Shown: positions 1 through 6,240 of the stretch, piece by piece
How positions within the stretch are numbered: position 1 is the stretch's first letter
How the letters are laid out: every line of letters starts with the position of its first letter
Assembly: GCA_000695745.1 (NCBI GenBank)
Contig: ASHK01000145.1
Span: forward strand, 1-7,420
DNA: 7,420 nt
Reading direction: 5' to 3'
Source: Vibrio madracius
GTDB taxonomy: Bacteria > Pseudomonadota > Gammaproteobacteria > Enterobacterales > Vibrionaceae
Notes under the pieces: model-generated
Databases searched by the model: none
What the model saw: only the letters and a program-made list of their open reading frames with translations
What the model was told of the DNA's origin: nothing
Position numbers and translations under genes: made by a program

Positions 1-2
1 GT

Positions 3-26
3 TTTCAACTTGAAGGGAAATCGTGA
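3..26 (+). CDS. Possible 3' end of the preceding phosphonate-operon gene (partial)
   Basis: The frame beginning at base 3 reads seven codons (FQLEGKS) and stops at TGA 24-26. That stop shares its last base with the ATG at 26-28 (TGATG), an arrangement typical of translationally coupled genes. The next genes form a tight phosphonate operon, so a coupled upstream member (for example phnN or phnM) is plausible. Seven residues are too few to identify the product, and the reading frame is chosen only from the overlap. Confidence 0.4.
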   Translation, partial: FQLEGKS

Positions 27-791
27 TGAAGCTTGTCATGTTGGGCACGGGGAACAGTGCCATGGTGCCTGTTTGGGGCTGTGACTGCGAAATATGTGCT
101 GAAGCAAGGCTGGATAGAACTCTGCGACGTGAGAAAAGCTCGGCTTATGTTGAACACAATGGTCGTAAGCTGCTGTTAGATGCCAATGCTCCCGATCTTC
201 TGGATCGTTTCCCACCTGGTTCGATCGATAAGATTCTGTTAACACATTTTCATATGGACCATGTGCACAGCTTGTTTGATCTTCGCTGGGGGAAGGGGGC
301 GCTTATTCCCGTACATGCACCTGAGGACGAGCAAGGGTGTGATGATTGTACAAATACCCGGCGTGTTGGATTTCTCGCAGCGTTCACTGCCGTTTCAATC
401 CTTTATATGGCAAGACATCACTGTAACGCCACTCCCCCTCAACCACTCTAGACCTTGTGTGGGCTATGCCTTTGAGCTGAATGGCCATTGCATTGCTTAC
501 TTGACCGATACCAATGGGCTGCCAGAAGCGACGACGCAGTGGCTTAAACAGCGCACAGTGGACTGGATTGTCACCGATTGCAGCTTTCCCCCTGTCGAGT
601 GCGAACACACAAGACTTAGCAATAACCATAACGATATCTACCAAGTGCAGAACATCGCTGAGCAATGTCAACCTGAGCGTATTGGCCTAATTCATTTAGG
701 TCACAACGTTTTGCTTTGGGCCAAGCGACATCCACAGTGTTTTTCTGACAGCTTTCAGCTTCTTCATGACGGACAGGAGATCCCACTATGA
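26..791 (+). CDS. phnP: PhnP, 5-phosphoribosyl 1,2-cyclic phosphate phosphodiesterase (frameshifted in this sequence)
   Basis: PhnP is a metallo-beta-lactamase-fold enzyme that opens 5-phosphoribosyl 1,2-cyclic phosphate, the product of C-P lyase, to ribose 1,5-bisphosphate in the cytoplasm. Seen here: three structural-zinc cysteines (GCDCEIC, residues 19-24), the metal motif THFHMDH (about 73-79), PLNHS, LTDTNGLPE and a C-terminal LIHLGH, all matching E. coli PhnP by recall. The frame is broken near 346-359: the N-terminal part runs in one frame to GCDD, and the rest continues in another from GVLDFS. Adding one base to the TT at 346-347 and one to the CCC at 357-359 gives GCDDLYKYPGVLDFS, close to E. 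coli GCDDLFKHPGLLDFS, and a 255-residue protein (E. coli 252). I prefer ATG 26 over GTG 23 because AAGGG at 13-17 is 8 nt upstream of it. The gene overlaps the next by ATGA. Confidence 0.9.
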
Positions 792-1432
792 ACCAGCCGC
801 TATCACCAACGCTCTCTGCTGAACCGAGCGTATCGCCGTGCAGCCAATTACATCGCACCGAATTAGGTCGTTGGACTGAGATTGCCCAGCGATGCGTGTT
901 AAATAACGTCACCGTTGGTGATTACAGTTATATCCAAAATGATTGCAATTTGATGTTTACCGAGGTGGGAAAGTTCACGTCTATCGCCGCCGCCGTTCGC
1001 ATCAATCCAAGCAATCATCCATGGTGGAGGCCAACTTTGCACCACTTCACTTATCGCCCAGGTAAATACGGTTTGGGAGATAACCCATCGGTATTGGATG
1101 ACGAAGTGTTCAGTTGGCGTGAAGAAGACAAGGTAGTGATAGGTCATGATGTTTGGATTGGCCATGGCGCGATCATTTTGCCCGGAGTCATCGTAGGTAA
1201 CGGCTCTATTATCGGCGCGGGGAGCGTAGTGACAAAAGATGTCCCAGCTTACTCAATTGTGGTCGGTAATCCGGCGCGAGTCCTTCGTCCCCGTTTTGAT
1301 GATGACAGCTTCGGGCCCCGCCTAGAGGCTCTGGCATGGTGGAACTGGAGTGACGAGCAAATCGCGATGGCGCTGCCGCTGTTTCAAAAGGATACTCGAA
1401 AATTTTTAGCTTACTTTGAAAATATGCAGTAA
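788..1432 (+). CDS. Phosphonate-associated hexapeptide-repeat acetyltransferase
   Basis: This 214-residue protein has the left-handed beta-helix repeats of the CatB/Vat-like acyltransferases: imperfect [LIV]-G-x4 hexads at roughly residues 35-70 and 115-165 (VVIGHDVWIGHGAIILPGV, then GNGSIIGAGSVVTKDVPAYS), ending in VVGNPARVLRPRF. The NPSNHPWW segment near residues 72-80 carries the histidine usually used as catalytic base in xenobiotic acetyltransferases. Position at the end of a phn operon and the overall sequence fit the TIGRFAM 'phosphonate metabolism protein, transferase hexapeptide repeat family' (TIGR03308, from memory). It may do the job of the unrelated GNAT acetyltransferase PhnO, which acetylates aminoalkylphosphonates; the acceptor is inferred. 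The start overlaps the phnP stop (ATGA), with AGGAG about 8 nt upstream. No frame break is seen. Confidence 0.88.
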   Translation: MNQPLSPTLSAEPSVSPCSQLHRTELGRWTEIAQRCVLNNVTVGDYSYIQNDCNLMFTEVGKFTSIAAAVRINPSNHPWWRPTLHHFTYRPGKYGLGDNPSVLDDEVFSWREEDKVVIGHDVWIGHGAIILPGVIVGNGSIIGAGSVVTKDVPAYSIVVGNPARVLRPRFDDDSFGPRLEALAWWNWSDEQIAMALPLFQKDTRKFLAYFENMQ

Positions 1433-1458
1433 CCCACTTTTTTCCTACCTGATTATTT

Positions 1459-1518
1459 GTAGATGCTCGAATAAGCGCGACATCATTGCTGTCGCTGCAC
1501 ATTATTCGCCGCATCTAC
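1459..1518. repeat. 60-nt long imperfect hairpin downstream of the phosphonate operon
   Basis: GTAGATGC (1459-1466) pairs with GCATCTAC (1511-1518), CGAATAA (1468-1474) with TTATTCG (1502-1508), GC (1475-1476) with GC (1497-1498) and GCGACA (1477-1482) with TGTCGC (1490-1495), around a 7-nt loop. This gives about 23 pairs in 60 nt, interrupted by small bulges. No T-run follows on either strand, so it is not a canonical intrinsic terminator. It begins 26 nt after the acetyltransferase stop. It could protect the 3' end of the operon mRNA, act as a Rho-assisted terminator, or be a REP-like or MITE-like repeat. A single copy in this window cannot decide. Confidence 0.6.
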
Positions 1519-1544
1519 CTATCCATTCTACGGTTAAACCCGAG

Positions 1545-1563
1545 ATATTACTTTAGGTAATAT
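1545..1563. other. AT-rich perfect palindrome
   Basis: ATATTAC (1545-1551) and GTAATAT (1557-1563) form perfect 7-bp arms around TTTAG, followed by TTTAAGTTT. With only one G-C pair per arm it is weak as RNA. It may be a poor terminator tail or a protein-binding site. The rest of the 1433-1740 gap holds the hairpin at 1459-1518, a direct repeat at 1638-1669 and AT-rich promoter-like sequence; no convincing gene is visible. Confidence 0.3.
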
Positions 1564-1637
1564 TTTAAGTTTAATGAGTCATTTCAGACGCCAGTTAACT
1601 CTGTTTTATTATTCATTCTGTCAGGTGAAGGTATGGC

Positions 1638-1669
1638 TTGCCTGAGTTTGATTGGAATTAATTGCCTGA
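1638..1669 (+). repeat. Direct repeat TTGCCTGA x2, 24 bp apart
   Basis: TTGCCTGA occurs at 1638-1645 and 1662-1669. An inverted TCAGG lies at 1621-1625, so three related half-sites fall within 50 bp in the upstream region of the outer-membrane protein gene. This is compatible with an operator, but an 8-bp repeat can arise by chance. Confidence 0.3.
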
Positions 1670-1677
1670 ATTTTAAA
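1648..1677 (+). promoter_or_regulatory. Candidate sigma-70 promoter for the outer-membrane protein / DUF1254 unit
   Basis: TTGATT (1648-1653) and TTTAAA (1672-1677) are separated by 18 bp, each matching four of six consensus positions, in AT-rich DNA about 65 bp ahead of the start at 1741. The match is weak, and other hexamer pairs are possible in this region. Confidence 0.25.
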
Positions 1678-1740
1678 AAGTAATTAAGTCCAATAATTTG
1701 TTTTTGCTAAGGAGGGCTTTTGAAATAAATCAGAGTAATT

Positions 1741-2508
1741 ATGAATTTACAAATAGCAAAAAGTCCGCTGAGTTGGACGATTTTAACAGCATTGGTTTCT
1801 TTAACGTCAGTTTCAGTAACGGCAGACGAATATCAGGATATGTCTGACCCACTAGCCGTGTATTCGCAAGCGGGTATGGGCGTGACCAATAAAGGCATCA
1901 ACTTTAAGTTTGGTCAGGCTTACGATACCAATAATGACTCAACCATGGCGATGCATGTACTAGAAGCGAAAGGGTTTGCTGCAGACAGCTTGGGGTTAAA
2001 GGGGGATGATAGTTTCGACTCTCTACGATATCGACATTTTAACGTCGACATCAATAGTGGACTGGGCTCTCAAGTTGATCTTAGCTGGGACTTTGATAAC
2101 AAAGTAGGCTCAGCTTCCTATTCCTTGATTCAAGCGTTACCAAAAATGGGCGCCATACAGTTTTATCCACTAGCGGGAATTGGCATTAATGTGGCGGATG
2201 TTCATTCGTCTTTGATTCAACCGAGCCCGGATTATGACGGTTCCATCGGTTACACCATCCCCTCGAGTTTTGCTCTAGTGGGTTTCTACTCAAAAATCGA
2301 AATTACCGATGATATCTGGCTGAACTACAACCCGATGTACACCACTCAACTTGGTGGAGTGGAGTCTTTCAGCAACTTTTATGGCTGGCAGCATGAAATT
2401 GCGGCGAGCTATCAGCTGAACAACCGAAGTAACCTGCGAGCATTCTGGAACTTTGGCGAAGTGCTACAAGGCACGGACTTTAGAGTGGAATACAACTACC
2501 AATTCTAA
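1741..2508 (+). CDS. Putative outer-membrane beta-barrel protein, function unknown
   Basis: The product has 255 residues. The N-terminus is a typical signal peptide: polar MNLQIAKSPLSW, a hydrophobic stretch to about residue 26, and a likely cut after VTA (residue 28) before DEYQD. The mature part has alternating polar/hydrophobic short stretches, many Tyr, Phe, Trp and Gly, and ends in YNYQF; a terminal aromatic residue is the usual recognition signal of outer-membrane barrels for the Bam machinery. The size would suit a barrel of about 8-12 strands. I do not recognise a named family. The start is set by the signal peptide. The local ribosome site is poor (GAG close to ATG), while a consensus AAGGAGGG lies oddly far upstream at 1709-1716. 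It is followed 79 bp later by a second secreted protein on the same strand, probably co-transcribed. Confidence 0.72.
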   Translation: MNLQIAKSPLSWTILTALVSLTSVSVTADEYQDMSDPLAVYSQAGMGVTNKGINFKFGQAYDTNNDSTMAMHVLEAKGFAADSLGLKGDDSFDSLRYRHFNVDINSGLGSQVDLSWDFDNKVGSASYSLIQALPKMGAIQFYPLAGIGINVADVHSSLIQPSPDYDGSIGYTIPSSFALVGFYSKIEITDDIWLNYNPMYTTQLGGVESFSNFYGWQHEIAASYQLNNRSNLRAFWNFGEVLQGTDFRVEYNYQF

Positions 2509-2587
2509 CTCTGGCTTTCTTACCACCCATCAGACGACAATCCAATGAATTGCTAAGGCAATCACAAACGGTTTTATAGGTACGACG

Positions 2588-3858
2588 ATGAAAAAAACAA
2601 CACTCTCTTTATTAGTGGCATCTTTGTCTTTCGGCTCTCTGGTCAGCGCCGCAGATACCACTCCTACGGATGCAGAACTTACGGGTCAACGTGTCTACCA
2701 TCATATGGAGAATATGGTCGCGTTTATGGAGCAAAATGGAGTGAATACTTTTGAGTTCCCAGGGTTGGCAGACCACACATGGGATGTCATTACCCCTGCA
2801 CTGGACCATATTTATGGCAAAGCGATGCTGGATGTAACAGCAGGTCCTGTGGAGTTGACGGTTCCCCCTCGTGAATCAGAGCGTTACGCATCTCTGCACT
2901 TGGTGGATGCGGAGCACTTCTCGGTTTATCACGAAGTGACACCAGAAGTTGGCGGTAGTTATCTAATCGTACGAGAAGGCGCTGACTATACGATTCCACA
3001 AGGCGATTATATCGATACGATTACGGTGAAAGACGACCTTATTTTCTCCTTCATTCGTGTCCAGACATTTGAGTATCGCGATAGTGGCGTTGCCGATGCT
3101 TGGCGTAAACAGATTGAGGTTAACAACCTTGCGCCGAAGTCTGAGATTGCGTTGCCAGATCGCCACAATATTCATGCTGTCATTAAGTTTGCCGATGAGA
3201 TTTCAGATGGTTGGGCACAAACGCACAGTAATATGCAAACCATTATTTCCGATGACAGCTTTGATAAACAAAGACTTAATGAGGTTCGCAATTATGTCCA
3301 CGAGTTAGGGACATCTGGTTTGGTGGTGAATAACTTATCCGGTTTTGAGCACCCAGGACATGCTGATGACCTTGCTGATGAGCGACGTCGTTCGCTGTTG
3401 ACTCATTTAGGTCACTTAGGCTTCCCTGCTGAGCATGCTTATTATGAGCTAATTCCAATGACGCCTGAAGGTAAGCAGTTGAATGGTTCAGAAGATTTTG
3501 TGTTGACTATGCCTCATGACCAAGCGGTGGGTAAGTTCTGGTCGGTGACGCGTTATTCTGATGAGACGCGCTTACCGCTGGACCCAGCGACGATAGGTGG
3601 GTCTGACCGTCAAGTATGGCTGGTGGCAATACTACGCCAGACGATGAAGGAAATGTCACCATTACTTTCTCAAGCGACAACCCAGAAAATGGGACTTATT
3701 GGATGCCAGTAGTTGATGGGGAAGACTATTACTTTGTGGTCCGCTATTACCTACCTCAAGCGGGTCTAGCAGGGAATACTGCGCAAAGTATTATCTACAA
3801 GGGAACCGAGCTGGAAAGTTTGATGGTTCCTAAAGCGACGTTTAACTATGGTAATTAA
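2588..3858 (+). CDS. Secreted DUF1254/DUF1214 domain protein (frameshifted in this sequence)
   Basis: A lipid-like or Sec signal peptide (MKKTTLSLLV..., cut likely after VSA, residue 21) directs it to the periplasm. Residues about 55-165 fit DUF1254: LDVTAGPVELTVPP, then RYASLHLVDAEHFSVYHEVTPEVGGSYL. The C-terminal part fits DUF1214: FWSVTRYSDETRLPL, then GNVTITFSSDNPE, TYWMPV and FVVRYYLPQ. These two parts lie in different frames; the shift lies near 3611-3620. One extra base, for instance GG to GGG at 3618-3619, joins them as QVWAGGNTTPDDEGNVTI and gives 423 residues. Unrepaired, the first frame runs to a stop at 3710-3712 with an unrelated tail. DUF1254/DUF1214 proteins are widespread and of unknown function. 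The N-D-T-Y motif common in DUF1254 appears here only as LDHIYG. The probable partner is the upstream barrel protein. Confidence 0.8.
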
Positions 3859-3888
3859 CTAAGCGTACAGCCACGTTGATACTTTTTT

Positions 3889-3936
3889 CCCCACTGTCAA
3901 TGAGCTAGTTACGGAAACTAGTTCGCAGTGGGGTTT
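3889..3936 (+). terminator. Hairpin terminator between convergent genes
   Basis: CCCCACTG (3889-3896) pairs with CAGTGGGG (3926-3933), and inside it CTAGTT (3905-3910) pairs with AACTAG (3916-3921) around a 5-nt loop. It sits 30 bp after the DUF1254 gene stop and just beyond the lysR stop on the other strand, so it can serve both. The T-tract is poor: only TTT follows on the plus strand. A T6 run instead precedes the stem (3883-3888), which appears as A6 after the stem on the minus strand. The position and stem strength support a terminator despite this. Confidence 0.55.
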
Positions 3937-3942
3937 GTGGTA

Positions 3943-4880
3943 TTAAGGCTCTTGCTCAGTCTTTTCCTGCTGTTCAAATACGGTGCGGACTTCGCGATAT
4001 AACCATTTCACCAATGGCGCATTGGAGAGTTTGCTTGGAATTAAGGCACCGATATCACTACCTAATTGGTGTTCTTTATGAGCTGAGAAGAACTGAGTCC
4101 CTTGCGGTAAATCAGCATCAAAAATATCGACACAAGGCAATATCGAGTCGGTTTGAGCAACAACATGTAGGCAGATACTCAGTTGGTCGGCTCTAAGCCC
4201 GACTTTTGGTGTAATTCCGACTTCTCGCAGTTTGGTTTCGATTAAGTTTTCTTTCTTATTGAAGTCAGGAAGCTGAAGCAATGCGAGAGGGTATTGTCCA
4301 ATATCTTGTGTGGTTCTTTGTGTTTCAAGGACTGGATGCCCGTCTCGACAAATGAGTTTGAAATAGCAATAAGTCAGTTTTTTCTGTATCACCTGTTTGG
4401 ATATATCCAGAGGTAAGTAATTGATGCCAATATGAAGGCGTGCAAGCTTAAGATCGTGCTCAGTATCTTGCCCCAATTGATGATTTTGAGCGTAGCGTTA
4501 GGCAGCAAAGGACGAAGGTGGTGATACAGGCGCCTAGATACTGGTCGGTATAGGGTGGTATTAATGGCGATGCTAATGTCACCAGTATACAACGCTGGAT
4601 TGAATTGTTGATTTCGAGAGAATAGATCTTCTAATAGCTCGAACAGAGCAGGCAGCTTTTCCAGCAGCTCCAAACAATAGGGTGTGGGTTCTAATCCATA
4701 CTGCTTGCGGATAAATAGCTCATCGGCAAACTCTTCCCTGAGCTTTTTAAGCTGCTTGCTGACCGCAGGCTGTGATAAAAACATGCGGTCGGCAGCGCGT
4801 TTGGTGTTGCGTTCTTCACCAAGGACTTTCAGCAGCTTCAGTGTGTTAAAGTCTAGCCTTCTTAATAGGTTATCATCCAT
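3943..4880 (-). CDS. LysR-type transcriptional regulator (frameshifted in this sequence)
   Basis: The N-terminal winged helix-turn-helix is clear: LDFNTLKLLKVLGEERNTKRAADRM, then LSQPAVSKQLKKLRE (recognition helix about residues 37-50) and LFIRKQYGLEPTP, the standard end of the LysR DNA-binding domain. The effector domain follows with TGDISIAINTTLYR and, in another frame, RLHIGINYLPL. The frames switch at the GGGG run (CCCC on the plus strand, 4471-4474). One more G restores LKIINWGQDTEHDLKL and a 312-residue protein, the normal family length. The subgroup resembles LeuO/YidZ-like members, by impression only. It is convergent with the outer-membrane/DUF1254 unit and downstream of the HdeD-like gene on the same strand; targets are unknown. 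A T-N11-A palindrome 25 bp upstream of the start suggests autoregulation. Confidence 0.9.
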
Positions 4881-4904
4881 CTGAGCTGGTATCCCGCGTC
4901 ATGT

Positions 4905-4919
4905 GTATTGACTCAATAC
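4905..4919. promoter_or_regulatory. LysR-type operator candidate (T-N11-A palindrome)
   Basis: GTATTGA-C-TCAATAC is a perfect 15-bp palindrome with 7-bp arms. It contains TATTGACTCAATA, which fits the T-N11-A box bound by LysR-type regulators. It lies 25-39 bp before the lysR start codon, where such regulators usually bind to control their own transcription. Binding by this particular regulator is inference. Confidence 0.6.
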
Positions 4920-4962
4920 TACAATGTCATAAGTAACTCCACCAGCTTAACCTAGATGGTGT

Positions 4963-4991
4963 AAAAGCGATTCAACTCGCTATTCGCTTTT
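4963..4991 (-). terminator. Terminator of the HdeD-like gene
   Basis: Read on the minus strand directly after the HdeD-like stop, AAAAGCGA pairs with TCGCTTTT across a 13-nt loop; a shorter alternative is AGCGA-GTTGAA-TCGCT followed by TTT. The T-run lies in or just after the 3' arm, as in weak intrinsic terminators. It would separate this gene from lysR, making the latter dependent on its own promoter. Confidence 0.5.
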
Positions 4992-5560
4992 TCAGTTTTC
5001 GTTGCTTAGCTGTTTTAACTTCATACCTAAAAACACGAAACTGATCCCTTCAATTAGCAGAGAAATGCCAATGAAAGTACCTAGTAATGAAGTGGAGAAC
5101 GCGGGGTCTTCAAGTAAGGTAAAGAAATAGCCACCGATGATGACGGACAGAAGTCCGCTGAAAATGATGAGACCGCTACTTGGTAGGCTGCGATTGGCAA
5201 GCCCAAAGAAGATGCGTGTCAGTCCGTTTAATATCATCACCAACACCATCAGCATGGTGATGGTGACCAGCCCAGCAAGTGGTTTAAACAGGATGAATAA
5301 ACCACCGATAATGTAGAGCACTGCACTTAGGACATACCACAGCTTTTGTCCCCATGCGCTCATAGAAAAGGTGTGATACGCCTGCACAAGCCCACTAAAT
5401 AACAGTACGGCACCGATGATGGTTGAGATGGTAACACCTGCAAAGACCGGTAACGCCATCGCACCGATACCTGCGAGGGAGACAACGATGCCGACGGTGA
5501 CGAAATACTTCCATCCTTTTGAAAGGAAATTAGCTTGTGGGATTGGTTTGAATCTACCAT
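4992..5560 (-). CDS. HdeD family (DUF308) integral membrane protein (N-terminus frameshifted in this sequence)
   Basis: The product is a small, very hydrophobic inner-membrane protein with about six predicted membrane segments in hairpin pairs, as in HdeD, which is linked to acid resistance in E. coli; the molecular role of the family is unknown. From ATG 5459 only 155 residues are open, and the first membrane segment is missing. Translating just upstream gives PQANFLSKGWKYFVTVGIV in the frame of the main body, and MVDSNQ in a neighbouring frame starting at ATG 5560, which has AAGAGG about 7 nt upstream. Adding one base at the minus-strand CCC (plus 5539-5541) yields MVDSNQSPQANFLSKGWKYF and a 189-residue protein, the usual family length. 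I therefore take 5560 as the true start. It ends in a charged tail, KLKQLSNEN, 3 nt-adjacent to its terminator. A short CTTAG-T-CTAAG palindrome (5600-5610) is upstream. Confidence 0.82.
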
Positions 5561-5623
5561 TACGTGCCTCTTAGATTAATACTTTGGTTGCTTACACAGC
5601 TTAGTCTAAGAATAGTAAATCGT

Positions 5624-6240
5624 TCAACCGGATAGTATTTTTCGAAATACTCGCTGTTTCAATGTCTTCCAACGAGCGAGAAGTAAACCAATGGCGATCA
5701 AAATGTAGATAGTGGCTCCGCCACCTCGGATTTTACCGACCAATAAAAATGAATCGGTGCCAAGATGGCAGCCAAATAGACCCAGTTATGCAGCTTCTGC
5801 CATCTTGCGCCCATTTTACGTTGTATTGATTGAGTGGAGGTGACCGCCAGAAGCAACAAAATCACCCATACTGCCGCGCCGACGGTGAGATATGGACGTT
5901 TAACGATCTCAGAGGCCAATAAGCTCCAATCCAACCCTAAATCGAGCGTCGCGAAGGCGACCAAATGAAGCACCGCCCAAAAGAAGCTGTATAGTCCCAA
6001 AAGTCGTCGTACTCGAAGAAGCAAACCCTGTTTCGTCCATTTTGCCAAAGGAGAAACCAGCAAAGTGAGAAACAAGGTATTCAACGCGCTAATTCCGGTG
6101 TAATGGATGATGCCTTGTACCGGGTCGCCACCTAAGTTATCAGTATTAATAGCAATGACAAGCAGCGCTAAAAATGCCAATGATACAGCGTGGATAACGA
6201 CTTTTAGCGCGATGATCGCTTTTGGCGTTAGCTTTCTCAA
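5624..6240 (-). CDS. msrQ: MsrQ, heme-binding membrane subunit of periplasmic methionine sulfoxide reductase (C-terminus frameshifted)
   Basis: MsrQ (formerly YedZ) is an inner-membrane b-type heme protein that passes electrons from the respiratory chain to MsrP. Histidines at 92 (AVLHL), 151 (KLHNW) and 164 ([10 protein letters not shown]) match the conserved E. coli heme-region histidines, and several membrane helices are evident. As given, the frame stops at 5698 after EVAEPLSTF, 180 residues. One added base near 5708-5718 gives [18 protein letters not shown] (or EPTIY...) and continues through [10 protein letters not shown] to TGA 5624-5626. The repaired protein has 205 residues, against 211 in E. 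coli, and regains the last membrane helix and basic tail. The start is TTG 6240, overlapping the msrP TGA (TTGA), with AGGAAG about 6 nt ahead, so the two genes are translationally coupled. Confidence 0.92.

Noticed and set aside
346..359. Programmed ribosomal frameshifting in phnP and the other broken genes
   Set aside because: No slippery heptamer with a following pseudoknot or internal Shine-Dalgarno is visible. phnP would need two shifts within 12 bases, and unrelated genes show the same kind of break.
261..360. Independent gene starting inside phnP at 261
   Set aside because: Its first 30 or so codons are an out-of-frame reading of the PhnP metal-motif region. Only the part after about 360 is real, and it belongs to PhnP.
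899..1514. Antisense open frames opposite the acetyltransferase
   Set aside because: They lie opposite a clear coding gene, show no recognisable motifs and lack ribosome sites; they are composition shadows.
1459..1518. Integron attC site or insertion-sequence end
   Set aside because: No GTTRRRY/RYYYAAC core sites, no integrase or transposase nearby, and no convincing target-site duplication; the CTACCT repeats at 1445-1450 and 1515-1520 partly lie inside the element.
4014..4884. Plus-strand open frames opposite lysR
   Set aside because: The minus-strand frames show unmistakable LysR motifs, and the plus-strand readings are low-complexity shadows.
5600..5610. CTTAG-T-CTAAG palindrome upstream of the HdeD-like gene as an operator
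   Set aside because: Five-base arms are too short to support a claim alone, and they do not match the palindrome upstream of lysR.
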